From positions 1 through 64,000 of the forward strand of contig NZ_FNNZ01000009.1 of assembly GCF_900106925.1 (NCBI RefSeq): DNA of 64,000 bases, written 5' to 3'. Positions 1 through 8,582 of this stretch are shown piece by piece; the stretch's first letter is position 1, and every line of letters begins with the position of its first letter. The notes beneath the pieces were generated by a model. It ran no database searches. It saw nothing but the letters and a program-made list of their open reading frames with translations, and had not been told where the DNA came from. A program made the translations under genes and the position numbers. The DNA is from Thiocapsa roseopersicina (GTDB lineage Bacteria > Pseudomonadota > Gammaproteobacteria > Chromatiales > Chromatiaceae).

Positions 1-159
1 CCAGGGGGTCAGGGCCTGACTCAGGATGGGGTCATCCGGCTCATCGGCGGGCGCCGCCGCGGTATCGGGCTCCTGCGCCGCGAGCATCGGTGCGATGGCA
101 ATGGCGATCGGGAGCCACAGCCAGGGAAGAGCGAAGACACAGGGTCGTGAGTGCGACAT
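1..159 (-). CDS. Secreted protein, N-terminal part only (cut by window edge)
   Basis: The minus strand opens at an ATG at 159 and stays open to base 1 (53 codons). A purine-rich ribosome binding site (GAGGTGG) lies just upstream of the start. The visible protein begins with a short basic stretch and a hydrophobic core ending in an ALA-type cleavage site (PMLAAQ at about residues 24-29), followed by an acidic, Ala/Pro/Asp-rich segment. It therefore looks like an exported protein with a cleavable signal peptide. Too little is present to name a family. It is the last minus-strand gene downstream of the DUF1523-like gene, separated by about 240 bp that show no other gene. Confidence 0.6.
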   Translation of the reverse strand, partial: MSHSRPCVFALPWLWLPIAIAIAPMLAAQEPDTAAAPADEPDDPILSQALTPW

Positions 160-403
160 GGGAACCACCTCGGGGGCGGAGATGGGAAAAGGGGACGGAT
201 TTATGTGTTACGGAAGTTTATCCCTCGTACCTTCGCGCTTGCGGGAGGCACCGATTCGCAAAGAAACGGCGCTTTTCGGTCTTCGGCGTTTGCGCGATTG
301 CCTCGTCTAATCCGCCACGCCTGCGCGTGCTCGTCGTCTTCCCGGAGGCTCCGTGGGCACGCCCTCGCGACCCGCTCGGGGTCGGCGAGGGAGACCACCG
401 CAG

Positions 404-808
404 CTAAGAAGCGCTCTCGCCTTCTTTGCCCGGTGCTTCGCTGCAGTTCTCGGGCGCATCGATGGACGTGGCGTTGGGAAACATATCCAAGAACTGGATG
501 CGCATGCCGTAGCCGTGGACCTTGACCGGGGTCTGCGGACAGTTCCGCGAGATGCGGCTGGCCTTGGCTTGCAGGTCCGCCGAGTCGAACTTGAAGTAGG
601 GGAGCAGGAAGCCCGCGTCTGCGTTTCTGAAGACGAGTGTGTCCGAGGTATCGGCGTAGACCGTCTCGATCCGATACTGCACCGTGCGCCCGTCGCCGGT
701 CATACCCGTGATTTGAACCTTCCAGGAATCTGGCCCCCAGAGCAGCCACAGAAAAGCAAGGACGATGACGACGATAACGACAGAGACAGTTATGGCTTTT
801 TGTTTCAT
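404..808 (-). CDS. DUF1523-like membrane-anchored protein
   Basis: Protein of 134 residues with one N-terminal membrane helix (about residues 6-27, lysine-flanked) and a soluble, presumably periplasmic domain. The central part reads LVFRNADAGFLLPYFKFDSA and later has VHGYGMRIQFLDMFPNA. The YFKFDSADLQ block and a GWRI..SMFPNA-like C-terminal block are what I remember as hallmarks of the DUF1523 family; the match is from memory. The start at 808 is preferred over the upstream methionine because it has a GGAG ribosome binding site and puts the helix at the N-terminus. Function unknown. It is encoded downstream of the cydB remnant. Confidence 0.65.
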   Translation of the reverse strand: MKQKAITVSVVIVVIVLAFLWLLWGPDSWKVQITGMTGDGRTVQYRIETVYADTSDTLVFRNADAGFLLPYFKFDSADLQAKASRISRNCPQTPVKVHGYGMRIQFLDMFPNATSIDAPENCSEAPGKEGESAS

Positions 809-888
809 CTCGGGCTCCGTTGTCAATGATACGATGAAGTATAGGATCTCCGGATGGGTGGTGCTCGGACACACCCTCGGGCAGATCA

Positions 889-1221
889 CTAGTCATAGCT
901 CCGATCGGCCGAGACCTTTCCGCGAAAAATCCAGCGGATCGTGGTGATGTCGATGAGACTCACCGGGAGCGCGACCATTCCTATGCCTTGGAAGATGAAG
1001 CTCGACGAGGCCCCCGGCGCGGCGGCCTGCGCGACTGTGACTTGATAGGAAGCCCGCCAGGGCAAGAGCATGCCGATGAGGATGGCGAACGCAGTCAGGA
1101 ACAGTGTCGAGGCGATCAGGCATGGCTGCCGATCACGGCGGACCCGCACGCAGTGGGAGAGCACCCGGGCTGCCGCGCTGGCAACCAGCGGATGGCCGAA
1201 TGGACTGGGTCGCGCGAGCAA
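889..1221 (-). pseudogene. 3' remnant of a cytochrome bd oxidase subunit II gene (cydB/cioB-like)
   Basis: The 110-residue open frame aligns, from memory, with only the last quarter of cytochrome bd subunit II: a penultimate helix (LIASTLFLTAFAILIGMLLP), an AQAAAPGASSSF segment, a last helix and a C-terminal WIFRGKV motif that ends CydB proteins. Full-length CydB is about 330-380 residues, so roughly 250 residues are missing. No cydA or further cydB sequence is visible upstream, where a VOC gene begins at 1278 on the other strand. The predicted start lies inside the CydB-homologous part, so this is best read as a truncated relic rather than a working gene. A small stand-alone two-helix protein cannot be excluded. 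Confidence 0.6.
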
Positions 1222-1277
1222 CGCTCGACGACCCGAGAACAGAACTTCAGGTGGGCAAGAGAGCGTGGAGCGAGCTC

Positions 1278-1787
1278 ATGAGCGCAATCATCAACATCGA
1301 TGTCCCCGACATTGAGCGTGCTATCGAATTCTATACTGCGGCCACCGAATGTCAGCTTGAACGGCGCCTGGATGATACGGCCGCAGAGCTATCGTGCGGC
1401 GCCGTCAATATCTACTTGCTGGAACATGCGACGGGCAGCACCGCAAACGCCGATAACGAGCAAAAACGACACTATTCTCGTCACTGGACACCGGTTCATA
1501 TCGATTTCGTGGTCGCCGACCTCGATGAGGCGATCGTAAAGGCAGAAAACGCGGGCGCTGTACGCGAATCAAATGTAGAGATCTGGCACGGCGCTACCCA
1601 CGTCACCTTCTCCGATCCATTTGGTCACGGGTTTTGTCTGATTCGTTTTCGTGAAGCAACTTATGAATTGGACCCGAGGGAACCGGAGACCGACCACGGA
1701 TCCGTTCCCTGCTTCCTTCCGAGAGTTCGGACCCACCGCGGCGGCATTGGCCACAAAGTCCGCATCGAGACCCGATCCGATCGATGA
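1278..1787 (+). CDS. VOC (glyoxalase/bleomycin-resistance) superfamily protein
   Basis: Protein of 169 residues starting MSAIINIDVPDIERAIEFYT, the typical first beta-alpha unit of the vicinal oxygen chelate fold. A second module starts near residue 70 (PVHIDFVVADLDEAI) and ends in HVTFSDPFGHGFCLIRF, the usual C-terminal strand-turn with the DPFGH motif. These proteins bind a divalent metal or small ligands; the substrate cannot be told from sequence. The open frame extends further upstream, but the methionine at 1278 begins the family consensus and has GGAG upstream. The last 30 residues run past the fold and are probably unstructured. It stands alone beside the cydB remnant. Confidence 0.75.
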   Translation: MSAIINIDVPDIERAIEFYTAATECQLERRLDDTAAELSCGAVNIYLLEHATGSTANADNEQKRHYSRHWTPVHIDFVVADLDEAIVKAENAGAVRESNVEIWHGATHVTFSDPFGHGFCLIRFREATYELDPREPETDHGSVPCFLPRVRTHRGGIGHKVRIETRSDR

Positions 1788-2010
1788 AATACGCGTTTCG
1801 GACTTGGTGGCCAGCCAGCAGACCCGCAGAAGGCCCGATGCATCGCATCGGCGAAATCGGTGCCATGCTCGGTGCTCGACCAATCCAACGCATGCACGAT
1901 GACTTCGTGCTCGCGTCCGAGGGTTTGTGACCGCTGCCCGACGCCCTTACCCTTACGAAAATCAGAACCGCTCTAGCGGCACATCGACACCACCCGAGGA
2001 TGTCCGACCC

Positions 2011-4950
2011 ATGCACCGATTGCTCCGTTGCACGACCGCACTTGCCGTAGCCGGACTTGTCTCCGGTTCAGCGCTCGCCCTGGCCGACGCCTCCCCCGGT
2101 CACGAGGCGCAATTGCTGTCGAACCCCCGTCAGCTGATCTTCGAAGGCAGGCGTTCGGGCGAGGGGTATTTCAGCGCCGATGGCCGGCTCATGATCTTCC
2201 AGAGCGAGCGCGAGTCCGGGAATCCCTTCTACCAGATCTATCTGCTCGACCTGGAGACCGGGGACACGCGCCGCGTCTCGCCCGGCATCGGCAAGACCAC
2301 CTGTGCCTGGATTCATCCGCAGGGCGATCGCGTCCTCTATGCCTCCACGCATGAGGATCCCGGCGCCGAGGCGGCGCAACGCGAGGAGCTGGAGAAACGC
2401 GCCTCGGGACAAGGCAGCCGCTATTCCTGGAGCTTCGATGCGGCCTACGAGATCTACGAGGCGGACGCCCGGGGCAACATCCTGCGCCGTCTCACGACCG
2501 CCGAGGGCTATGATGCCGAGGGCTCCTGGTCACCGGACGGTAAGACCATCGTGTTCGCCTCGAATCGTCATGCCTACGTCGGCGATCTCTCCGATGACGC
2601 GCGCGCTGCCTTGGAGCAGGATGCCTCGCGTTCCATGGAGATCTACATCATGGACGCCGACGGTGGCCAGGTGCGCCGACTCACCGACTCGCCCGGCTAC
2701 GACGGCGGCCCCTTCTTCAGCGCCGACGGCAGCCGTATCGTCTGGCGGCGCTTCGACGAGGCCGGCAAGGTCGCGGAGATCTGGACCATGCGGCCCGACG
2801 GCAGCGACCAGCGGCAGATCACCCGGCTCGGCGTCATGTCCTGGGCGCCCTTCTTCCACCCGAGCGGCGACTACATCATCTTCGCGAACAACGCGCACGG
2901 CTACGACAACTTCGAGCTTTATATCGTCGACAGCGACGGACGACGCCCGCCGGTGCGCGTGACCGACACCCCCGGTTTCGACGGTCTGCCCGTCTTCACG
3001 CCCGACGGCAAGCAGCTCTCCTGGGCGAGCAGCCGCACGGTGGACAAGCAGGCGCAGATCTTCATCGCGGACTGGGATGATGCCGCCGCGCGCGCACTGC
3101 TCGGACTGGACACAACCGAGGACACCGCGACACCGCCGGACCCGACATCCGGCATGGGGATGCCCGCTCCGACCCGCGCCGAGATCGCCGCCGAGGACCT
3201 GAGAACCCGTGTGGACGCGCTCACGGCCGAGCCCATGGCCGGCCGCATGACGGGGACCGCGGGCAGTCGTCTCGCAACCGACTATGTCGCGGACGCGATG
3301 ACCCGCATCGGGCTCCAACCCGCCGGCGATCAAGGCGACTGGTTCCAGCCCTATCGCTTTATCTCGGGTGTCACCCTTACCGAGGGCAATCGGCTGACGT
3401 TCACCGACACGGATGGCCGAGCCGCCGAGCTCACGGTCGACCAGGATTGGCGGCCGCTTGCCTTTTCGGGCAGCGGGGCGGTCGAGCCGGCCGAGGCCGT
3501 TTTCGTGGGCTACGGCATCGTCGCGCCCGCCGCCGAGGGTCAGCCGGCCTACGACAGCTATCGGGATCTCGAGGTCGCCGACCGCTGGGTCCTGGCCTTT
3601 CGCGGTCTGCCCGAGGACGTCTCGCCCGAGCGTCGTCAACATCTGAGCGAATACGCGGATCTGCGCTTCAAGGCGATGGTGGCGCGCGAGCAGGGCGCGC
3701 GCGGCCTCGTCCTGGTGAGCGGCCCGAGCGCCCGGTTCAAGGATCAGCTCGTCGCGCTCGAGAACGAGGCCGGCGCGGGCCCCGGCAGTCTCCCGGTCAT
3801 CTCCGTGACAGATGCGCTCGGACAGCAATTGCTCGCCCCTGCGGGCAAGGATCTCGCTGCGGTCCAGCAGGCACTCGACGGCGGCGATGCCGTGTCGGGT
3901 TTTGCGCTGCCGAATCTTCGGCTGGCCGCCGACATCCGTCTGCAACGCGAGGACTCGGTCGATCGCAACGTCCTCGGGCGCCTGCGTGCGGGCGAGCGCC
4001 CGAGCGAGGAGGTGGTGATCGTCGGCGCCCATGTCGACCATATCGGCGACGGCACGAGGCTCGACTCGCGCGACGACACACCCGGACGCATCCATCCCGG
4101 CGCCGACGACAATGCCTCGGGCGTGGCCGCGCTGCTGGAGATTGCCGAAGATTTGGCGAGCCGCAAGGCCCGCGGTGCGCTCGATCTGCGTCATGACGTG
4201 ATCTTCGCGGCCTGGACCGGCGAGGAGATGGGTCGGCTCGGCTCGGCCGCGTTCGTCGAGGCGCGCACCCCGGGCGATGAGGGTCTCGGCGAGCAGGTGC
4301 TGGCCTATCTCAACCTCGACATGATCGGTCGCCTGGATTCGCATCTCAGCATCCAAGGCGCCGGATCGAGCAGCCTCTGGCGCGGGGAGATCGAACGGCG
4401 CAATGTCCCGGTCGGCCTGCCGGTGCAGGTCCAGGACGATGCCTATCTGCCGACCGACTCGACCTCCTTCTATCTCGCCGGCGTGCCGGTCCTGAGCTTC
4501 TTCACCGGCGTACACCAGGATTACAACACCTCGCGCGACACCGCCGATCGGCTGAACTACGAGGGTCTGACCCGCGTCGCGCGTCTCGCCGGTCTCCTCG
4601 CCGCGGCCGTCGCGGTCCGCGACACGGCACCCGACTATATCGCGCAGGAGAAACCGAGCACGGGCGCAAGCCGCGCCAACCTCCGCGCCTATCTCGGCAC
4701 CATCCCGGCCTACGACAAGACGGACCTGAAGGGTGTGCTGGTCGACGGGGTGGCCAAGGACGGACCGGCCGAGCGCGGCGGCATGCGTGCCGGCGACCTG
4801 ATCGTCTCGGTCGCCGGCCGCAGGATCGAGAACATCTACGACTACACCTATGCGCTCAATGCGCTGAAGGCCGACGAGCCCGTGACCGTCACGGTCGAGC
4901 GCGACGGCACCGATCAGCCACTGTCCATCGTGCCGGCGGCCCGGGAATAG
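2011..4950 (+). CDS. Secreted M28-family aminopeptidase with N-terminal TolB-like propeller and C-terminal PDZ domain
   Basis: Protein of 979 residues with a signal peptide (MHRLLRCTTALAVAGL...ALADA). Residues about 30-360 form a PD40/TolB-like beta-propeller, with repeated blades such as GSWSPDGKTIVFASNR. Residues about 390-850 are an M28 zinc peptidase with an inserted PA-like domain. Metal ligands are visible as HVDH (about 674), GADDNASG (about 700), WTGEEMG (catalytic Glu-Glu, about 739), LDMIG, and a late His before QDYNTSRDTAD. Residues about 890-975 are a PDZ domain (GPAERGGMRAGDLIVSVAGR). Likely a periplasmic or exported metal-dependent exopeptidase. The start at 2011 is chosen for the signal peptide and the GAGGA upstream; the frame is open for 28 more codons. 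Confidence 0.88.
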   Translation: MHRLLRCTTALAVAGLVSGSALALADASPGHEAQLLSNPRQLIFEGRRSGEGYFSADGRLMIFQSERESGNPFYQIYLLDLETGDTRRVSPGIGKTTCAWIHPQGDRVLYASTHEDPGAEAAQREELEKRASGQGSRYSWSFDAAYEIYEADARGNILRRLTTAEGYDAEGSWSPDGKTIVFASNRHAYVGDLSDDARAALEQDASRSMEIYIMDADGGQVRRLTDSPGYDGGPFFSADGSRIVWRRFDEAGKVAEIWTMRPDGSDQRQITRLGVMSWAPFFHPSGDYIIFANNAHGYDNFELYIVDSDGRRPPVRVTDTPGFDGLPVFTPDGKQLSWASSRTVDKQAQIFIADWDDAAARALLGLDTTEDTATPPDPTSGMGMPAPTRAEIAAEDLRTRVDALTAEPMAGRMTGTAGSRLATDYVADAMTRIGLQPAGDQGDWFQPYRFISGVTLTEGNRLTFTDTDGRAAELTVDQDWRPLAFSGSGAVEPAEAVFVGYGIVAPAAEGQPAYDSYRDLEVADRWVLAFRGLPEDVSPERRQHLSEYADLRFKAMVAREQGARGLVLVSGPSARFKDQLVALENEAGAGPGSLPVISVTDALGQQLLAPAGKDLAAVQQALDGGDAVSGFALPNLRLAADIRLQREDSVDRNVLGRLRAGERPSEEVVIVGAHVDHIGDGTRLDSRDDTPGRIHPGADDNASGVAALLEIAEDLASRKARGALDLRHDVIFAAWTGEEMGRLGSAAFVEARTPGDEGLGEQVLAYLNLDMIGRLDSHLSIQGAGSSSLWRGEIERRNVPVGLPVQVQDDAYLPTDSTSFYLAGVPVLSFFTGVHQDYNTSRDTADRLNYEGLTRVARLAGLLAAAVAVRDTAPDYIAQEKPSTGASRANLRAYLGTIPAYDKTDLKGVLVDGVAKDGPAERGGMRAGDLIVSVAGRRIENIYDYTYALNALKADEPVTVTVERDGTDQPLSIVPAARE

Positions 4951-5026
4951 TGCCGTTGCGTGATCTGTTTGTCGCTTTCCCCGGCAATCGCCTGTCGCCT
5001 CGACGTAACCGATGACCGCTTTCGGG

Positions 5027-5743
5027 CTAATCCAACGCCCTTCCCTCCCCTGCCTCCTCGTGCGTGCGCCCGTCGCGGATGTGATAGATGCGCCGGAAGG
5101 TCGGGATGATCTTCTCGTCGTGGGTGACCACGATGACGGCGGTGCGATACTGCCGGGCCATGCGGTTGAGGATGCGGATGACGCCGAGGGCGCGCTCGCT
5201 GTCGAGCGGTGCGGTGGGCTCGTCGGCGAGGATCACCGGTGGGCGGTTGACCAGGGCGCGGGCGATGGCGACACGCTGTTGCTCCCCGCCGGAGAGCTGC
5301 GACGGCATGGCGCGGGCGCGATGCTCGACATCCAGCGCCGCGAGCAGCTCGCGCGCCCGCTCGCGCGACTCGCCGTTGGGACGACCCGCGAGCATCGGCA
5401 GCAGGGCAACGTTGTCGGTGACGTCCAGGAATGGGATGAGATAAGGCGCTTGGAAGACGAAGCCGATCTTGTCCCGACGCAGGGCGCGCAGATCGCGGAT
5501 GCGCCAGCCGTCGTCGTAGATGGGATGATCGCCCAGGATCATGCGCCCGCCGGTGGGCTCGATCACGGCACCCAAACACTTGAGCAGGGTGCTTTTTCCG
5601 GACCCCGAGGGCCCGACGAGTCCGACCACCTCGCCCGGGGCGACGGCCATGTCGACACCCTTGAGCGCGTCTACCGCGGTGTCGCCGCTGCCGTAGCGCT
5701 TGCGCAACCCCTCGATGCGGATGCCTTGTGTGTCGTCAGCCAC
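5027..5743 (-). CDS. ABC exporter ATP-binding protein (LolD/MacB-type)
   Basis: Protein of 238 residues with all ABC ATPase motifs: Walker A GPSGSGKST, Q-loop FVFQAPYLIPF, signature LSGGEQQRVAIARAL, Walker B VILADEPTAPLD and the switch His in VVTHDEK. The FVFQ..L.P.L and EPTAPLD pattern places it with the LolD/MacB/DevA group, which powers export or lipoprotein release rather than import. The GTG at 5743 is used as start; it overlaps the permease stop (GGTGGCTGA), indicating translational coupling. It is the last gene of a three-gene minus-strand operon with an adaptor and a permease. Substrate unknown. Confidence 0.88.
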   Translation of the reverse strand: MADDTQGIRIEGLRKRYGSGDTAVDALKGVDMAVAPGEVVGLVGPSGSGKSTLLKCLGAVIEPTGGRMILGDHPIYDDGWRIRDLRALRRDKIGFVFQAPYLIPFLDVTDNVALLPMLAGRPNGESRERARELLAALDVEHRARAMPSQLSGGEQQRVAIARALVNRPPVILADEPTAPLDSERALGVIRILNRMARQYRTAVIVVTHDEKIIPTFRRIYHIRDGRTHEEAGEGRALD

Positions 5744-6992
5744 CGATGGCCTCCGCCGGATCGACCCGGAGCGCGGCGCGGATGGCGACCAGGCTTGCCA
5801 GCACACAGATGATGACCACGACCAGGAATCCACGCGCGGCATCGCCGGGGAGCAGCAGGACGTATTTGGGAAAGATGGGCGCCCAGAGGGTCGCCACGGT
5901 CTTGCCGACGACGAAACCGATCACCCCGAGCCCGACCGCTTGTTGCAGGATCATCCCGGCGATGGTGCGGTTGCGCGTGCCGATGAGCTTGAGTACGGCG
6001 ATCTCGCGGATCTTGCCGAGCGTGAGGGTGTAGATGATGAAGGCCACGATGGCCGCGCTCACCACCGAGAGGATCACCAGGAACATGAAGATCTGACGGG
6101 CAGAGGTGGCGATCAGCTTGGCCTGGAGGATCTCGTTCATCTCGGCGCGGGTGTAGACGGTCAGGTGCTTCCAGCGTCGGATGTCGGCGGCGACCTCATC
6201 GGCGTCGGCGCCGGGCTCGAGACGCACCAGGATGGCGTTCACCGAGCTGCTCTGGGTCTGGGCGGCCAGCACGGCATCGAGCACCTCCGGCTGACCGGGT
6301 CGGTTGAAGACGGGGTTGGCCGCGGTGCGGCGACGCTGCGCGATGATGGCGTCGTTGTCCTTCAGAAACTGCGCCTCCTGGGCGTCCTTCAGCGGGATGT
6401 AGACCATGGGGTCACCGCCCGAGGAGACCGCGCGCCGGGTCAGCCCGACGATGGTGTAGAGGTTGCGGCGGATGCGCACCTGCTCGCCGAGGCGAAAGCC
6501 GGTGGTCACGTCAGCGACCGCCTCGTAATGACCGCGCGTGAGATGGCGCCCGGCGACCAGGAAGGGCGGTTGGCCGGGCTCGCCGAAACCGCCGGGGACC
6601 ACGCCGACGATCATGGCGCGGCGCTCGCGCGCGGCCTCGTCGCCGGCCGGATCGCTGGTCTGATTCGAGGCGGCCTGATTGGGGGCGACGGGCCGCACCT
6701 GCATGGTCAGATAGGTGACGTTGGCCGCACGCGCGACGCCCGGCAAGGTCAGGATGCCCCGGTAGAGGTCGTCGGCGAGGGTGGACGGCTCCGCGTAAGG
6801 TCCGAGCGTGTCTTTCTGCACCGCCCAGAGGTCCGCCCCGCTGTTGTCGAGCAGCACCTCGGCATCATCGACCATGCCGCGGTAGATGCCGGCCATGGAG
6901 AGCGTCACGCCGATCAGGAGTCCGAGACCCACACCGGTAAAGACGAACTTGCCCCAGGCATGGAGGATGTCGCGCCCGGCGAGGCTGATCAT
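5736..6992 (-). CDS. ABC exporter permease, FtsX/MacB (DevC-like) family
   Basis: Protein of 418 residues with the FtsX-type layout: one helix near residues 15-37 (VFTGVGLGLLIGVTLSMAG), a large extracytoplasmic domain of about 210 residues with MacB-like segments, then three C-terminal helices (FMFLVILSVVSAAIVAFIIY; then the AGMILQQAVGLGVIGFVVG region; then FLVVVIICVLASLVAI). A GKIREIAVLKLIGTRNRTI loop after the second helix is characteristic of FtsX/DevC permeases. The start at 6992 overlaps the upstream adaptor stop as ATGA. Together with the adaptor and ATPase it should form a tripartite, MacAB- or DevBCA-like exporter in the inner membrane. Confidence 0.85.
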   Translation of the reverse strand: MISLAGRDILHAWGKFVFTGVGLGLLIGVTLSMAGIYRGMVDDAEVLLDNSGADLWAVQKDTLGPYAEPSTLADDLYRGILTLPGVARAANVTYLTMQVRPVAPNQAASNQTSDPAGDEAARERRAMIVGVVPGGFGEPGQPPFLVAGRHLTRGHYEAVADVTTGFRLGEQVRIRRNLYTIVGLTRRAVSSGGDPMVYIPLKDAQEAQFLKDNDAIIAQRRRTAANPVFNRPGQPEVLDAVLAAQTQSSSVNAILVRLEPGADADEVAADIRRWKHLTVYTRAEMNEILQAKLIATSARQIFMFLVILSVVSAAIVAFIIYTLTLGKIREIAVLKLIGTRNRTIAGMILQQAVGLGVIGFVVGKTVATLWAPIFPKYVLLLPGDAARGFLVVVIICVLASLVAIRAALRVDPAEAIGG

Positions 6993-8194
6993 CGGGGCAG
7001 GCCGGGGATCCGCTCGACGATCTCGACCCGACGGCCGGGCCTGAGCGGGACGCGGGAGTGCAGGATCACCCGATCGCCGGACGCCAGGCCGTCGCGGATT
7101 TGGACCCAACCCTCCAGGTCACGCGCGCCGGTCTCGACCGCGGCGAAGCGCGGACCGCCGTCATCCAGCACCCAAACGCCGAGCTGGCCGTCGCGACGGT
7201 GCAAGGCGGCATTGGGCAGCGCCGGGGCCGGTTCAAGCGGCTCCAGGGCCACGGTCACCTCGGCCAGCTCGCCGAGTCGGGGCAGCGGTTCGGGCAGCGG
7301 TTCGGGCAGCGTCGAAAATGCGATCTTCGCGCGAAACTCCTCGGTGACGGCGTCGGACCGCGGCTCGATCCGCAGCACCTCGCCGGGCAAGGTGTCCAGC
7401 GGCAGCGAGCGCAGCGCGATGCGGGCCCCCAGATCGGCACGCAGCGCCCCGGCGCCGAGCTGATCGAAGCGGACATCGATCCAGAGATGACTCGGGTCGA
7501 TCACCTCCACGACCGACTGTCCCGCTACGACGGTGCTGCCGGGCTCGGCGTCGCGCGAGACCACCAGTGCGTCCACCGGCGCGATCAGGCGCAGATTGGC
7601 CCGCTGCTGCACCAATGCCTCGCGCTCCGCGCGGACCCGCACGAGATCCTGCTCCGCGGATTCCAGATTGGCTACGGCCAGCGCCAGACCCGCCTCGGCG
7701 ACCTGGGCCTCCTGACGCTTGGCCTCCGCCGTATCCTCGCTGGCCGTGCGCGACAGCAGAAGCTGCTCGTAGCGCGCGACCTGGGCGCCGGCGAAGTCCC
7801 GCCGCGCCTGTGCATCGCCGACTTGGGCATGGGCCGCGACCACGCCGGACTCGGCGCGGCGCAGTGCCGCGTCCGCCGCGGCGACGCGGTCGTCGAGATC
7901 GACCGGGTCCATCTCCCCGAGCAGTTGGCCGGCCTCGACCCGATCACCCACCTGCACCTCGACCCGCCGCACCCGCCCGGCATAGGTCGGGCCGATGCGG
8001 TACGTATACCGCGCCTCGACCGTGCCAACCCCGAACAGGGTCGGGGTGACGGGACGCATCTCGACGGTGGTCAGGGTCACGGGCACCGGGGCCAGCGGAC
8101 CCGAGGTCAGCGCCAGCCAGAGGAAGGCGCCGATGAGCGGAACGAGCACCGCGAGCAGGAAGACGACACGCAGGCTTGGCTTGGGAAGGTTCAT
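6989..8194 (-). CDS. Periplasmic adaptor (HlyD/MacA family) of the ABC exporter
   Basis: Protein of 401 residues with an N-terminal membrane anchor (LRVVFLLAVLVPLIGAFLWL), a lipoyl/barrel-sandwich half motif near residues 65-100 (GRVRRVEVQVGDRVEAGQLL), a long alanine/glutamate/arginine-rich alpha-helical hairpin (about 105-205), the second lipoyl half (LRLIAPVDALVVSRDAEPGSTV) and beta-barrel/proximal domains. A short PEPLPEPLP repeat interrupts the barrel region. Such adaptors join an inner-membrane ABC permease to an outer-membrane channel. It is the first gene of the exporter operon. An Fnr-type palindrome at 8270-8283 lies 76 bases upstream of the start codon. Confidence 0.87.
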   Translation of the reverse strand: MNLPKPSLRVVFLLAVLVPLIGAFLWLALTSGPLAPVPVTLTTVEMRPVTPTLFGVGTVEARYTYRIGPTYAGRVRRVEVQVGDRVEAGQLLGEMDPVDLDDRVAAADAALRRAESGVVAAHAQVGDAQARRDFAGAQVARYEQLLLSRTASEDTAEAKRQEAQVAEAGLALAVANLESAEQDLVRVRAEREALVQQRANLRLIAPVDALVVSRDAEPGSTVVAGQSVVEVIDPSHLWIDVRFDQLGAGALRADLGARIALRSLPLDTLPGEVLRIEPRSDAVTEEFRAKIAFSTLPEPLPEPLPRLGELAEVTVALEPLEPAPALPNAALHRRDGQLGVWVLDDGGPRFAAVETGARDLEGWVQIRDGLASGDRVILHSRVPLRPGRRVEIVERIPGLPR

Positions 8195-8269
8195 TGGGGG
8201 CTCAAAAGCAATGGCGAGCGACTCGGGGGAGCCGTTCGAGAAGGATGGGGATGGAGCCGCGTGTCGGCC

Positions 8270-8283
8270 TTGACTCAGGTCAA
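8270..8283. promoter_or_regulatory. Fnr/Dnr-family binding site upstream of the ABC exporter
   Basis: The perfect palindrome TTGACTCAGGTCAA matches the TTGAY-N4-RTCAA recognition pattern of Crp/Fnr-family regulators (Fnr, FixK, Dnr). It sits 76 bases upstream of the adaptor start codon. That spacing is close to those seen for nirS, norC, norE and bchE in this window, so it most likely controls the exporter operon. The binding regulator is an inference. Confidence 0.6.
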
Positions 8284-8511
8284 AGGTGCGGGGTGCCCAC
8301 TCTCCGGGGAGAGTCGAATCGCCGTCGGGTCTGAGAACTGGATCCGCCGCAGAGACACCACGACGGAGGTGATGGTGATCGCAGAGCGATCAGAAATCGA
8401 CACGAACGCGGCGATGCCTTGATCCGCTGACACATCGGTCCAGGTTGGATGGGGCGGTAATCGGGGCGACGCACCGCGGGCGTCACGCGGCGCAGAGCGC
8501 CAAGGGGCATG

Positions 8512-8536
8512 CGTGACACCGCGCAACGGTGTCACG
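8512..8536 (-). terminator. Hairpin downstream of bchE
   Basis: A perfect 10-bp inverted repeat (CGTGACACCG / CGGTGTCACG, 5-nt loop) lies 46 bases beyond the bchE stop codon in the 388-bp space before the exporter operon. There is no following T-run, so it may protect the mRNA 3' end or act as a weak or Rho-assisted terminator. The remaining space up to 8582 shows no convincing gene. Confidence 0.4.
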
Positions 8537-8582
8537 AGCCCCTGAGGGTTTGGGTGGCCGGTCTGTTGAGTGAGGCCCTTCC

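Noticed and set aside
201-896. A 231-codon minus-strand frame overlapping the DUF1523-like gene
   Set aside because: Arg/His-rich shadow in another frame of the DUF1523-like gene, with no ribosome binding site or recognisable motif.
2530-4515. A 661-codon open frame on the minus strand opposite the M28 peptidase gene
   Set aside because: High GC makes long antisense frames common. Its predicted protein is a low-complexity Arg/Ala/Asp/Gly mix with no domains, while the plus strand has clear catalytic motifs.
5700-7463. A 587-codon plus-strand frame over the ABC exporter genes
   Set aside because: Shadow of the permease and adaptor genes; composition is His/Asp/Gly/Arg-biased and no family is recognisable.
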